From NCBI GenBank assembly GCA_943787205.1, contig CALSLN010000013.1:124001-188000 (forward strand): a stretch of DNA of 64,000 nt, given 5' to 3'. This DNA is from an uncultured Rhodospirillaceae bacterium (GTDB lineage Bacteria; Pseudomonadota; Alphaproteobacteria; Rhodospirillales; Rhodospirillaceae). A program made the position numbers and the translations under genes. The notes beneath the pieces were generated by a model that searched no databases, was not told the DNA's origin, and saw nothing but the letters and a program-made list of their open reading frames with translations. Below, piece after piece: positions 48,128-57,450 of the stretch (within the stretch, counting starts at the first letter, position 1; every line of letters starts with the position of its first letter).

Positions 48128-49034
48128 ATTACGAATTGGAACCAGACCGAGTCGTCTTGCCCGCGTGCAAGTCGAGATGGTGCGCGCGGCTCTATGTCGG
48201 CAAGTGCCTGATTTAGAGGGTAACATTGAGACCATCGTTGCCGATACGCCTGGCGATAGGAATCGATCATCCAACCTAGAAGATTTGGGCGGACGCGGTG
48301 TATTCACTGATGATCTGGACGCTCTTGTGGCGACTGGGCAGGTTGATTGCGTTGTCCATGCCATGAAAGACATGGCACCGACGATGCAAGGGAGCTTGGT
48401 TGTAGGGGCGACCCTTAAGCGGGAAGACCCTCGTGAAGTGCTCGTTGCGCCTGGCCACTTGAATTTTGAGGCTCTGCCGTCTGGGGCTGTATTCGGATCA
48501 TCCTCAATCCGAAGGCGTGCGCTCTTGCGGCGGCTGCGGCCTGATCTCCAGTTTGCTCTATTGCGGGGCAATGTCGAGGAGAGAATTGCGCACCTAGAGA
48601 ACGGAAAATTTGACGGGACTATTCTTGCCTATGCCGGCTTAGCCCGCCTTGGCTTATTGGCCCACGCAAAAGAAGTTTTTCCGCTGCATGTTCTGCCGCC
48701 TGATCCAGCTCAAGGCGCTATTGGCATCGTTTGTCACTCAGATAATTTTATGGTGCGTAGAGCTCTGCAATTTATTAATCACGCTCCGACTTACCAAGAA
48801 GTAAAGGCTGAGCGTGCGCTGTTGAGGTCGTTGCCATGTCCAGATGCTCTGGCCTTAGGGGCGACGGCTCGGGCCAATAAAGGTCAGCTGGAACTGTCGG
48901 CCTTGCTCGTATCTGAAGACGGCTCCGAAGAGTGGTCCGGACAGGTGGACGGGCTAGTCGATGATGCGGATGCACTTGGTGTGCGCCTTGGGCGTGAGTT
49001 GCGTGGGCCAGCTCAACGACTTTTATCGGCATGA
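48114..49034 (+). CDS. hemC: Hydroxymethylbilane synthase (porphobilinogen deaminase)
   Basis: A 306-residue enzyme polymerising four porphobilinogens. I chose GTG 48114, 8 bases after AGGGAG; it overlaps hemA by 14 bases. Motifs: LRIGTRPSRLARVQVEMV, DDLDALVATGQVDCVVHAMK, IRRRALLRRLRPDLQFALLR (shown in part), LAYAGLARLGL, PPDPAQGAIGIVC. The dipyrromethane Cys is probably in SLPCPDALALGATAR. Confidence 0.92.
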   Translation: MQWPRLRIGTRPSRLARVQVEMVRAALCRQVPDLEGNIETIVADTPGDRNRSSNLEDLGGRGVFTDDLDALVATGQVDCVVHAMKDMAPTMQGSLVVGATLKREDPREVLVAPGHLNFEALPSGAVFGSSSIRRRALLRRLRPDLQFALLRGNVEERIAHLENGKFDGTILAYAGLARLGLLAHAKEVFPLHVLPPDPAQGAIGIVCHSDNFMVRRALQFINHAPTYQEVKAERALLRSLPCPDALALGATARANKGQLELSALLVSEDGSEEWSGQVDGLVDDADALGVRLGRELRGPAQRLLSA

Positions 49035-49717
49035 TAATTAATACGCGGCCAGTCGAGTATGATTTTGAGATGTTTCGCGCATTCGATCGCAGTGGGCATC
49101 AGATGCTCGCATGCCCGGTTCTGACGTCTTGCCCCTTACCGTGGCCTAAAAAGGCGATAGACAATATTGATGCCTTGATCGTAACCAGTCGAATTGCAGT
49201 AGACGTTATTGCTCGGAAGCCGGTCTCTCGTGACCTCCCGATATTGGCGGTTGGAACGGCGACAGCGTCTGCCGCCAGGAATGCCAATTTTTCGGATGTC
49301 GTCGATGGCGGCGGCACAGCAGAGAAGCTTCTGAAGGTTATCGACGCGACGCCCTTTCGTGCGGGTCTCTATGCATCAGCGCACGACGTTTCACTTGATC
49401 TTGCACGTGTACGGCCGAACCGAATTCGCAGGGTTTCCATCTATCAAATGGAAGCCGCAGAATATTTGCCGCAATCAGTGATCGATACTTTTCGTACTGA
49501 CGAAGAAATCATCGTGCCCTTTTATTCTCCGCGATCCTTTCAAATATTTGAATCGCTTTTGGTGAAACACCATTTAGGTGAGCACCTTGCGCGGGCAATT
49601 GCGGTGGGTATTCATGAGCGCGTGCTCAACAAACAAACCCTGCGCTGGGGCCAGACCCGCATCGCAGCGGCACCTGACGGCATAGGCATGGTCGAAGCTA
49701 TGCGAAAGGCCGCTTGA
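49031..49717 (+). CDS. hemD: Uroporphyrinogen-III synthase
   Basis: A 228-residue HemD: low primary conservation, but starts MIINTRPVEYDFEMFRAF and has DALIVTSRIAVDVIAR, LPILAVGTATASAARNANF, VVDGGGTAEKLL, FYSPRSFQIFESLLV and ARAIAVGIHERV. Overlaps hemC by 4 bases. Closes hydroxymethylbilane to uroporphyrinogen III, the substrate for CobA at the operon start. Confidence 0.87.
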   Translation: MIINTRPVEYDFEMFRAFDRSGHQMLACPVLTSCPLPWPKKAIDNIDALIVTSRIAVDVIARKPVSRDLPILAVGTATASAARNANFSDVVDGGGTAEKLLKVIDATPFRAGLYASAHDVSLDLARVRPNRIRRVSIYQMEAAEYLPQSVIDTFRTDEEIIVPFYSPRSFQIFESLLVKHHLGEHLARAIAVGIHERVLNKQTLRWGQTRIAAAPDGIGMVEAMRKAA

Positions 49718-49718
49718 C

Positions 49719-50711
49719 GTGGTCTTCCCATACACCCGCTTGCGTCGTACCCGCCAGACGTCCTGGGTGCGTAGATTGGTGCAAGAGAATTATCTTCTTC
49801 CCTCAGATCTCATCTTACCGCTCTTCGTTATTGATGGAGACAATTGCCGCGAGCCAGTCGAGAGTCTGCCGGGCGTTGACCGTCTGACTATAGATTTGGT
49901 CATTGAGACGGGCAGGCGGGCCGCCCAACTTGGTATACCCGCAGTCGCTCTGTTCCCGGCTGTGCACGCATCCTTGAAATCAGATGATGGGGCAGAAGCA
50001 TGGAATCCGGACTCATTGATTTGTCGCGCTGTTCGGGCACTTAAGGCTGCAGTCCCTGATCTGGGTGTCATCTGCGATGTGGCCTTAGATCCGTATACAA
50101 CCCATGGGCACGATGGTTTGCTTAAGGACGGTGTAATTCCGAATGATGAGACGGTTGAGGTTCTCGTGCGCCAAGCCCTCACGCTCGCCGAAGCGGGATG
50201 CGATGTCATTGCGCCGTCGGATATGATGGATGGCCGTGTCGGTGTAATCCGAGCGGCGCTCGAAGAGCGCAGCTATACGGATACCCTTATTTTGTCATAC
50301 GCAGCTAAGTATGCGTCCAGCTTCTATGGCCCGTTTCGTGACGCGGTCGGTTCGTCGAGCGCGTTGGGAGCGGCTGATAAGACAACATACCAAATGGATT
50401 CGGCTAACTCTGCTGAAGCGCTGCGTGAGGTAGGGTTAGATATTGCTGAGGGTGCCGACATGGTTATGGTCAAGCCTGGTATGCCCTATCTTGATGTTAT
50501 TCGTGATGTGGCCCAGGGCTTCGATGTTCCTGTCTTCGCTTACCAAGTCAGTGGCGAATACGCGATGCTCAGTCTCGGTGCGGAGAGAGGACTCTTCGAT
50601 AGGACAAAAGCCTTCCACGAGTCTTTGCTGGCGTTCAAACGGGCTGGAGCGCGCGGAATCTTGACCTATGCCGCCCTTGAGGTGGCCGCCACGTTGCCTG
50701 GGGGCCGGTAG
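49719..50711 (+). CDS. hemB: Delta-aminolevulinic acid dehydratase (porphobilinogen synthase)
   Basis: A 330-residue enzyme condensing two aminolevulinates. Active-site Lys residues lie in LILSYAAKYASSFYGPFRD and VMVKPGMPYLDVIRD. The metal segment reads DVALDPYTTHGHDG, with Asp instead of the zinc-binding Cys triad, so it is the magnesium-dependent, zinc-independent type known in alphaproteobacteria. Start GTG 49719, one base after hemD. Confidence 0.93.
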   Translation: MVFPYTRLRRTRQTSWVRRLVQENYLLPSDLILPLFVIDGDNCREPVESLPGVDRLTIDLVIETGRRAAQLGIPAVALFPAVHASLKSDDGAEAWNPDSLICRAVRALKAAVPDLGVICDVALDPYTTHGHDGLLKDGVIPNDETVEVLVRQALTLAEAGCDVIAPSDMMDGRVGVIRAALEERSYTDTLILSYAAKYASSFYGPFRDAVGSSSALGAADKTTYQMDSANSAEALREVGLDIAEGADMVMVKPGMPYLDVIRDVAQGFDVPVFAYQVSGEYAMLSLGAERGLFDRTKAFHESLLAFKRAGARGILTYAALEVAATLPGGR

Positions 50712-51277
50712 TGCTTCCACTGATGCTAAACATTACGACGTTACCCGTTGCTGTTATTGGCAACGGTTTTGCTGCCGCGCAACGGCTAAGTATCCTCAGG
50801 ACGAGTGGCGCTGGAAACGTGACCACGTTTGCCACAGACCCAGAATCTGATGTGGTGGAGCGTGCTGGAGACGGTTTGCAACGACGTCTGCCACTAGAGA
50901 TGGACTTTCAAAACACTCGTTATGGTGTGGTCTACGTCTGCGATATCGACGAGAGCGACAGTCTGCTGATTGTAGATTGGGCTCATGCGGTCGGCGCGTT
51001 TGTGAACGTGCATGACCGGCAAGACCTTTGCGATTTCCATATGCCTGCAATTTTGAGGCGCGGGAACCTCCAGGTGACGGTCTCAACGGACGGCAAAGTC
51101 GCTGGTTTGTCACGAATTTTAAGAGATTTTCTGGGAGAAAAAACCTTAGGTCCAGAATGGGAAGGGCGAGTGAGTGAGCTAGGCGCTCATAGGGCGGCCT
51201 GGGTGTCTAAGGGTCTCCCTTTTGATGAACTCCGTAGTCGGGTTAACGATTATGTTTCTATGAAGAAGTGGCTATAG
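50711..51277 (+). CDS. Precorrin-2 dehydrogenase / sirohydrochlorin ferrochelatase, Met8/CysG-N type
   Basis: A 188-residue protein sharing one base with the hemB stop. Rossmann start LPVAVIGNGFAAAQRL, then VVYVCDIDESDSLLI, NVHDRQDLCDFHMPAILRRG, and LQVTVSTDGKVAGLSRILRD, the Met8-like core. It oxidises precorrin-2 to sirohydrochlorin and probably inserts iron to give siroheme for CysI. No separate SirB chelatase is seen in the window. Last gene of the operon. Confidence 0.85.
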   Translation: MLPLMLNITTLPVAVIGNGFAAAQRLSILRTSGAGNVTTFATDPESDVVERAGDGLQRRLPLEMDFQNTRYGVVYVCDIDESDSLLIVDWAHAVGAFVNVHDRQDLCDFHMPAILRRGNLQVTVSTDGKVAGLSRILRDFLGEKTLGPEWEGRVSELGAHRAAWVSKGLPFDELRSRVNDYVSMKKWL

Positions 51278-51481
51278 GTTCGTATCTTAAAATACTTGCA
51301 ATTAGATCAATATGGACGCGATGTCTTCGTGACCGACGTTTTCCATCGCTTCATGCCGTACAAATGAAAACGCCACAAATTCCATATGCCACACCTTATT
51401 CTATGATGTAGCTTAGCCTGTGCGGCGCGATGCGGTGCTCTGCCCATTCAAAAATGCCAATTCAGAGAGTAAGCACTAGGT

Positions 51482-52498
51482 ATGGATCCGTTAACTCAAG
51501 GGGCGCTTGGCGCAGCGTTAGCTCAGGCGGTGCCAACCAAAACTAAAAACCTTGGGGTCGCCGGAGGCCTTGGTTTTATTGCTGGCATGGCTGCAGACTT
51601 AGACGTTCTAATCCGGTCGTCAGCTGATCCACTTTTGTTTTTAGAATATCACCGCCACTTTACACACTCGCTGGCGTTTATTCCCGTGGGTGGGCTGCTT
51701 TGCGCGTTGGCCATTCAATATGTTTTGGGAAGACGCTGGCAGTTGACGTTTTTACAAACCTTTGTGTGTTGCACGTTGGGCTACGGGACGCATGCATTGC
51801 TCGATGCATCTACATCCTATGGCACAACGCTCTTATGGCCTTTCAGTGAGGATCGACTGTCCTGGAGTATTGTCCCAATCATTGACCTATTGTTCACGGT
51901 GCCGCTCGTTACCCTATGTGTGCTCGCCGCATTGCGACAGACGCGAGCATTTGCCTGGGCCGCGATGCTCTGGGTTGGCATCTACTTATCACTGGGTGTC
52001 TTGCAACATAACGCAGCTCTATCTATGGCGAAGCAGGTCGCGACATCTCGTGGTCACTCACCGACCCGGTTTGAGGTTAAACCGAGCTTCGCTAATATTT
52101 TGCTATGGAAGACAGTTTACGAAACGAGCGGGCACTTTCACGTTGATGCAGTGCGCGTTGGTCTATCTCCAGAATATTTTGACGGCACGGTCATCCCTAA
52201 ACTCGATGTTACGAGAGACTTGCCGTGGCTTGATGCGAAGTCACAACAAGCGAAGGACATCCAACGTTTCAGTGTGTTCAGTAAGGCCTTCGTCGCTGAA
52301 GACCATGAAGTCCCAAATAGAATTTTTGACGTGCGCTATTCCTTTGTGCCCAATGAAATCAGACCCCTTTGGTCGGTGGAAGTGTCGCCTACAGCAGAAC
52401 TAGACACACATGCCGCATACCGAACTCACCGTGAGAACCCTAGAGAAAGCTTTGGCCGGCTTTGGCAGATGCTTTGCTGCTCTGTAGCCGGCGAATAA
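51482..52498 (+). CDS. YdjM/DUF457-type metal-dependent membrane hydrolase
   Basis: A 338-residue membrane protein. The N-terminus MDPLTQGALGAALAQAV, AADLDVLIRSSADPLLFLEY, HRHFTHSLAFIPVG and GTHALLDASTSYGT hold the family His/Asp residues. Several helices follow, then a soluble C-terminal domain (HFHVDAVRVGLSPEYFDG). Substrate unknown; in enterobacteria YdjM is SOS-regulated, but I see no LexA box here. Confidence 0.8.
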   Translation: MDPLTQGALGAALAQAVPTKTKNLGVAGGLGFIAGMAADLDVLIRSSADPLLFLEYHRHFTHSLAFIPVGGLLCALAIQYVLGRRWQLTFLQTFVCCTLGYGTHALLDASTSYGTTLLWPFSEDRLSWSIVPIIDLLFTVPLVTLCVLAALRQTRAFAWAAMLWVGIYLSLGVLQHNAALSMAKQVATSRGHSPTRFEVKPSFANILLWKTVYETSGHFHVDAVRVGLSPEYFDGTVIPKLDVTRDLPWLDAKSQQAKDIQRFSVFSKAFVAEDHEVPNRIFDVRYSFVPNEIRPLWSVEVSPTAELDTHAAYRTHRENPRESFGRLWQMLCCSVAGE

Positions 52499-52648
52499 GC
52501 GCCTTCCGCTGAGAAAAATACTTTTTCTCGTTTTGTCTTCTTAAAGTTGCGGTCCAGCACCTCTTTTTGACATTGGTCAACGAGTCCAGTGGCATCCTCG
52601 TCTATCTGTATCCCAGACCCAACTTACGGGAATCTGGAGTGTCCATAC

Positions 52649-52909
52649 ATGTCAGAATTAACCGCGCGTATAGATGCGCTTAACAGCAAAGATACTGCGC
52701 TCATTTGCGTTCTCATCGCAGCCATTTTCGCCTGCCTTTTCTGGGTTGGAGGAGCTGGTTCAGATCCAGTTGGCATTCATGCATGGGTCTACGCGGCCGC
52801 ATTCTTTCTTTTTATTTTGGCTCTCGGTAACCGCATTATCGCTCGCGATCGGCCCTCACGCTGGAACGCACCAGACCTAACCGCCTATGGCCTGCCTCCC
52901 AAAAAGTGA
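52649..52909 (+). pseudogene. Small two-helix membrane protein truncated by IS copy 4
   Basis: From ATG 52649 (MSELTARIDALNSKDTAL) with helices LICVLIAAIFACLFWVGGAG and IHAWVYAAAFFLFILALG. Native sequence ends at 52887; the last residues (GLPPKK) come from the IS. Function unknown. Confidence 0.5.
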
Positions 52910-52962
52910 TCCATGCAAATTGAGAGAGTCCGGTTAATCTAAGCCTTGATAGGAGGACGACG

Positions 52963-53241
52963 ATGAGCCGGAAACGTTACACAGCAGAACAGATACTAGG
53001 TATGGTCCGGGAGGCCGAGGTGCGGCTTTCCCAGGGCGAGAAGATCGGATTGATCTGCAAGTCCCTTGGTATATCGGAACAGAGCTATTACCGCTGGCGC
53101 AAGGAGTATGGCGGTCTGAAGTCTGATCAGGCTAAACGCCTGAAGGACCTGGAGAAGGAGAATGCTCGGCTTCGCAAGGCCGTCTCTGATCTCACTCTGG
53201 ATAAGATGATCCTAAACGAGGCGCTCTCGGGAAACTACTAA
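52963..53241 (+). CDS. IS3-family OrfA, copy 4
   Basis: Identical 92-residue OrfA; the slippery heptamer GGGAAAC is at 53229-53235. Confidence 0.92.
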   Translation: MSRKRYTAEQILGMVREAEVRLSQGEKIGLICKSLGISEQSYYRWRKEYGGLKSDQAKRLKDLEKENARLRKAVSDLTLDKMILNEALSGNY

Positions 53242-54128
53242 GCCCCGCACGCCGCCGTATTGCCGTTGAACATGTTCAAGGGGCTTGCGGGGTCTCAGAA
53301 CGGCGTGCCTGCCGGGTTCTTGGCCAACATCGCTCCACGCAGAGGCGTCAGCCCATAGTCCTGGATGACGAAGATGCCCTAACACAGGCGATCATCCGCC
53401 TGGCCTCTGAGTATGGCCGCTATGGCTATCGCCGTATCGGCGCATTGCTTCGTGCTGAAGGCTGGCATGTGAACCTGAAGCGTGTGTGGCGCATCTGGCG
53501 GCGTGAGGGGCTGAGAGTTCCCAGCAAACAACCAAAGAGAGGCCGGCTATGGCTGAACGACGGTTCGTGTATCCGTCTCAGAGCATGTTGGCCGAACCAT
53601 GTCTGGTCCTATGACTTTGTTCAGGACCGCACCCACGATGGGAGAGCAATCAAGATGCTGACAGTCATAGACGAGTACACGCGGGAGAGCCTGGCGATCC
53701 AGGTGGAGCGGCGGCTCAGATCAGATGATGTGCTGCATTGTCTATCCGAGTTGTTTGCTGAGAGAGGGCCACCGGACCATATCCGCTCTGACAACGGTTC
53801 TGAGTTTACGGCCATTGCTGTCAGGGAGTGGCTTGAACGTATGGGTGTAAAGACCCTCTACATTGAGCCAGGTTCACCCTGGGAAAATGGCTACAACGAG
53901 AGCTTCAACGGCAAGCTCAGGGATGAGTGCCTGAACAGCGAGATCTTCTTCACTCTGAAGGAAGCCAAGGTTCTGATCGAGAGTTGGCGGCACCACTACA
54001 ACACCTTCAGACCGCATAGTTCTCTGGGCTACAGACCACCCGCGCCACAGACGGTCTTGCCTCAAACCGTCAAACCGCAATACCTTGAAAACGTCCGGGC
54101 TCTCTCAGATCAACTGGACCACTCATAG
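53229..54128 (+). CDS. IS3-family transposase OrfB, copy 4
   Basis: Same DDE transposase as in the other copies, in the -1 frame from the slippery site. The predicted stem pairs 53243-53249 with 53286-53292. Confidence 0.9.
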   Translation, partial: GKLLSPARRRIAVEHVQGACGVSERRACRVLGQHRSTQRRQPIVLDDEDALTQAIIRLASEYGRYGYRRIGALLRAEGWHVNLKRVWRIWRREGLRVPSKQPKRGRLWLNDGSCIRLRACWPNHVWSYDFVQDRTHDGRAIKMLTVIDEYTRESLAIQVERRLRSDDVLHCLSELFAERGPPDHIRSDNGSEFTAIAVREWLERMGVKTLYIEPGSPWENGYNESFNGKLRDECLNSEIFFTLKEAKVLIESWRHHYNTFRPHSSLGYRPPAPQTVLPQTVKPQYLENVRALSDQLDHS

Positions 54129-54139
54129 GGGGCAGGTCA

Positions 54140-54852
54140 GCAAGATCACAGGAACAGCGGCCCCCAGTATTCCTGCCCATATAGCCTCTTTTAACGCAGC
54201 GCTTTATGCATTTACACCCGAGGCGGGCGGCGGCGATATTGTCGTTTCGGAGAGTGTGGGGGGACAGGAAGCGATATTGGTTGCAGATGTAATGGGCCAT
54301 GGCGTGCAAGCAAAGCTATATGCCCTAACGCTCATTGGCCATTTTCGGACCGCATGTAAATTATATAGTGGTGCCGAGTTGAATGTGGCGCAGGCGCTTA
54401 TGGGCGAACTATCGCGAAGCTTCTTCTCTGACTCTACCCTGGCAGATACCGTTGCAACCGGCGTTATCGCTGTAGCTGGTGATCAAGGGCGCGTCCAGTT
54501 GGCGTCAGCTGGGCACCCAATGCCTGCACTCATTTCGGAAAATCGTAATAAGCTAATAGCCGTCGGCGGGCCGCTTCTTGGTCTTCCAGTAAACGAAGAT
54601 TATGAGCAGGTTGAGCTCGAATTATCTATTGGAGAAACGCTTCTCCTATATACAGATGGCATATACGAGATCGGACAATCCACTGATCAAAGAAATGATT
54701 CAGCGCAATTTATAATTTCCGCTCTCGGCGGGCTTTTCGGTAAGAGTTGCGATTCTGTGAAACGCAAGATATCGGCGGTTCATCGTCAACTTTGCGCGGG
54801 CCAAGACCCGGACGACGCAACGTTAGTGGTGTTGCAACTTAAGAATTTATGA
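54140..54852 (+). pseudogene. SpoIIE/RsbU-type PP2C phosphatase, N-terminus lost to IS copy 4
   Basis: The frame enters from inside the IS. Native residues contain the SpoIIE core: YAFTPEAGGGDIVVSESVGG, ILVADVMGHGVQAKLYALTL with the metal Asp, GVIAVAGDQGRVQLASAGHP, LLGLPVNEDYEQVELELSIG, LLLYTDGIYEIGQSTD and DDATLVVLQL. The missing part was probably a sensor or receiver domain. Without its own start, expression could only come through the IS. It faces a STAS gene 6 bases away. Confidence 0.8.
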
Positions 54853-54858
54853 ATTTGG

Positions 54859-55242
54859 TTATGTCTGATCGGTGTTAACGGATTCTGACACGCTTTTCTG
54901 GGCAGCAGGTTCCAATGTTCTAATGTAAGAGTGTGCGTCTGCGTGGACGCTCATGAAACTATCAACTCGTGTTAGCTTTATAATTTCTAGCGGCTGGCCG
55001 GAAAGGCCCCATACGATAAGTTTTTGATTGGGGTCAGTTATCTTCTTTGTTAACGAAACTAAAAAGCCGACACCACTAGAGTCGGCGAATTTTACGTTCG
55101 ACATATCAATAGCAAGTGCAGAGTCGGAGCCCTCAAGAGCTTCCAGTACATTGGTGCGAAGCTCTGCCACGAGTGCGGCGTCAAAATCTCGATTCAAGAT
55201 TAGGATATCGACCGGTCCGGCACGCTTTAAGGCATATGACAT
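54859..55242 (-). CDS. STAS-domain anti-sigma-factor antagonist (RsbV/SpoIIAA-like)
   Basis: A 127-residue STAS protein: VDILILNRDFDAALVAELRT, LAIDMSNVKFADSSGVGFLV with the phosphorylatable Ser in DSSGVG, and LSGQPLEIIKLTRVDSFM. A C-terminal tail extends it a little beyond the family length. It is a likely substrate of the convergent phosphatase, as in partner-switching control of a sigma factor; no sigma or RsbW-type kinase is in the window. Confidence 0.85.
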   Translation of the reverse strand: MSYALKRAGPVDILILNRDFDAALVAELRTNVLEALEGSDSALAIDMSNVKFADSSGVGFLVSLTKKITDPNQKLIVWGLSGQPLEIIKLTRVDSFMSVHADAHSYIRTLEPAAQKSVSESVNTDQT

Positions 55243-55566
55243 TTAGGATTCTAACAGTGCTCTATGTCGTGTTGGCTGTGTGCGTAGGCACAATAGAACG
55301 TATCTCATACGGTTTCCCTGTTAAACAAAGAATGTACAGCGAGTTTTGCAGCTATTTTTCAGATTTTTGGAAATTACTGACCTGAATCGCGCACAACGCT
55401 TGGGTTCCAGGGCTAAATTTCCTAAAAGAAAGAACAGGGAATTTGAATACAAGAGCCGGCGGGTGTTTTGATGGATCAAGGAGGTTTAGCGCGCCTTAAG
55501 GAAGAGCAAATATTCGTATGAGGTTTATTGAAGGGACGCAGATATGAGGCCGATTTTTCGGATTTC
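55243..55566. other. Intergenic region upstream of recQ
   Basis: No gene seen beyond a 16-codon frame at about 55471 with no match. A weak in-frame TTG at 55528 could extend RecQ but lacks support. Confidence 0.4.
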
Positions 55567-57369
55567 ATGAATACCGCGCGGCAGATTTTACAAGACGTTT
55601 TTGGCTACGGTGAATTCCGCCCAGGTCAGGAAGACGTTATTGCGACGCTTGGGGCAGGTCATAGCATGCTCGCCGTCATGCCGACGGGGGCTGGAAAATC
55701 CATTTGTTATCAGATACCCGCGGTGATGGCCGACCGTTTGACAATAGTTGTTTCGCCATTGCTTGCGCTTATGGATGACCAGGTTGCTGCTTTGCGTACC
55801 AATGGCGTAGATGTTGCCTGTATCCATTCGGGGCATACCCGCGAGGAAAATATCGTCGAATGGCGGAGAGTTAAAGACGGCGCAAAGCTGCTTTACCTTT
55901 CTCCTGAACGATTAATGACGGAGCGGATGCTCGCTGCCCTATCAGCAATCCACCCAGCTATGTTCGTGGTTGATGAAGCTCATTGCATCTCAAAATGGGG
56001 AGCCAGTTTCAGACCTGATTATGAGCACTTGTCGCGGCTACCTGACTTGTTTCCCGAGTGTGCGGTTGCCGCGTTTACGGCGACCGCAGATAAGGCGACA
56101 CGAGATGACATTGCTGAGAAATTATTCCGTGGAAATGGACGCGTCGTCGTGCACGGTTTTGACCGCCCTAATTTGCGGTTGACGGTTGCGAACAAAGCCA
56201 GCTGGAAATCGCAACTGATGAGATTTCTGGAAGACAAAACCGGCCAGGCCGGCATTGTGTATTGCTTGTCGCGTAAGTTTACCGATGAGGTTGCCGTTTA
56301 TCTTTGCGAACAAGGGCTCAATGCGATCCCTTACCACGCTGGCCAAACTGCCGAACAGCGCAAGGTCAATCAAGACCGATTCATGAGTGAAGATGCGGTG
56401 GTGATGGTCGCGACGATTGCATTCGGGATGGGGATTGATAAACCCGACATTCGCTATGTATGTCACCTCAACTTACCTGGCAGCATGGAGGCTTATTATC
56501 AGGAGATTGGGCGCGCTGGTCGCGATGGCGCTCCGGCGGAGACACTACTTTTGCACAGCCTACGGGATATGGGGATGCGCCGTCAGTTCATCGCCAACGA
56601 AGGTGACGAAGCTCATCGGCGCCGGGAACATCATCGCCTTGATGCATTGTTAGCTTACTGCGAGGCGTCTGAGTGTCGGCGTATTGCTTTGTTGGCATAC
56701 TTCGATGAGGAGTCCGGTCCTTGTGGCAACTGCGACAATTGCTTGTCTCCACCGGTAGTTGTTGACGGCACGGAGCGGGCGCAAACGCTTTTAGCCACCA
56801 TTCGGCAGACCGGCCAGGTCTTCGGTGCAGGCCATGTCATCGATATCGTACGTGGTGTTGAATCGCAAAAAGTCCTTGAGCGTCGACACCAGAATCTAGA
56901 GACATTTGCAACGGGCAAACAGTGGCCCAAGGATGAATGGACGGTTTTCGTTCGGCAACTCGTCGCTGCTGGTTTCCTCAGTGTGAATATTCAAAAATAC
57001 GGCGGCCTCGAACTCAGCGAGCGCGGGTGTGAGCTTCTGCTGGGCGACGAGTCGTTCTCTTACAGAGAGGGGAGTGTAACCCGCTCGGAGCTGAGGCCCG
57101 TGAAAAAGAGGGTCGATCAGCCGGTGGGGCCCGGTGATGTCTCTTTGCTCTCAGAGCTAAAAAAACTTCGTCTAGAACTGGCCCGTGCGCGAAATGTTCC
57201 GGCCTATGTTGTCTTTTCTGACTCCACGTTAATCGAGATGGTAGGTGCTCGGCCCACCACACTTGATAGCATGTCAGGCATCAATGGAGTTGGGCCTAAA
57301 AAGCTCAAGGAATTTGGGCCGAAATTCTTGCGCGCTATTTCTGAAGAGAAGCCGGAGTTCGCCGAATGA
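55567..57369 (+). CDS. recQ: ATP-dependent DNA helicase RecQ
   Basis: A 600-residue superfamily-2 helicase. I chose ATG 55567, matching the usual RecQ start (MNTARQILQDVFGYGEFRPG). Walker A MPTGAGKSICYQ (Lys44), DEAH motif VVDEAHCISKWG, motif III AFTATADKATR, motif VI QEIGRAGRDG, zinc cluster CEASECRR and CGNCDNC, RQC winged helix and an HRDC domain (LARARNVPAYVVFSDSTLIE, INGVGPKKLKEFG). Acts in recombination and fork repair. Single gene. Confidence 0.95.
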   Translation: MNTARQILQDVFGYGEFRPGQEDVIATLGAGHSMLAVMPTGAGKSICYQIPAVMADRLTIVVSPLLALMDDQVAALRTNGVDVACIHSGHTREENIVEWRRVKDGAKLLYLSPERLMTERMLAALSAIHPAMFVVDEAHCISKWGASFRPDYEHLSRLPDLFPECAVAAFTATADKATRDDIAEKLFRGNGRVVVHGFDRPNLRLTVANKASWKSQLMRFLEDKTGQAGIVYCLSRKFTDEVAVYLCEQGLNAIPYHAGQTAEQRKVNQDRFMSEDAVVMVATIAFGMGIDKPDIRYVCHLNLPGSMEAYYQEIGRAGRDGAPAETLLLHSLRDMGMRRQFIANEGDEAHRRREHHRLDALLAYCEASECRRIALLAYFDEESGPCGNCDNCLSPPVVVDGTERAQTLLATIRQTGQVFGAGHVIDIVRGVESQKVLERRHQNLETFATGKQWPKDEWTVFVRQLVAAGFLSVNIQKYGGLELSERGCELLLGDESFSYREGSVTRSELRPVKKRVDQPVGPGDVSLLSELKKLRLELARARNVPAYVVFSDSTLIEMVGARPTTLDSMSGINGVGPKKLKEFGPKFLRAISEEKPEFAE

Positions 57370-57450
57370 GGGGCCTAGAAATGAGACGAGTTATTGAAAG
57401 TGCGCCGTTTTTTATCTGACAATGCTAATGCCGCTAGTGAAGCTCGGTAA

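Larger units (their letters stand above)
52888..54139 (+). mobile_element. IS3-family insertion sequence, copy 4
   Basis: Identical 1252-bp element in the opposite orientation to the other three. Flanks CCTA and GCAA do not match. It cuts a membrane protein gene on the left and a SpoIIE phosphatase gene on the right. Confidence 0.93.
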
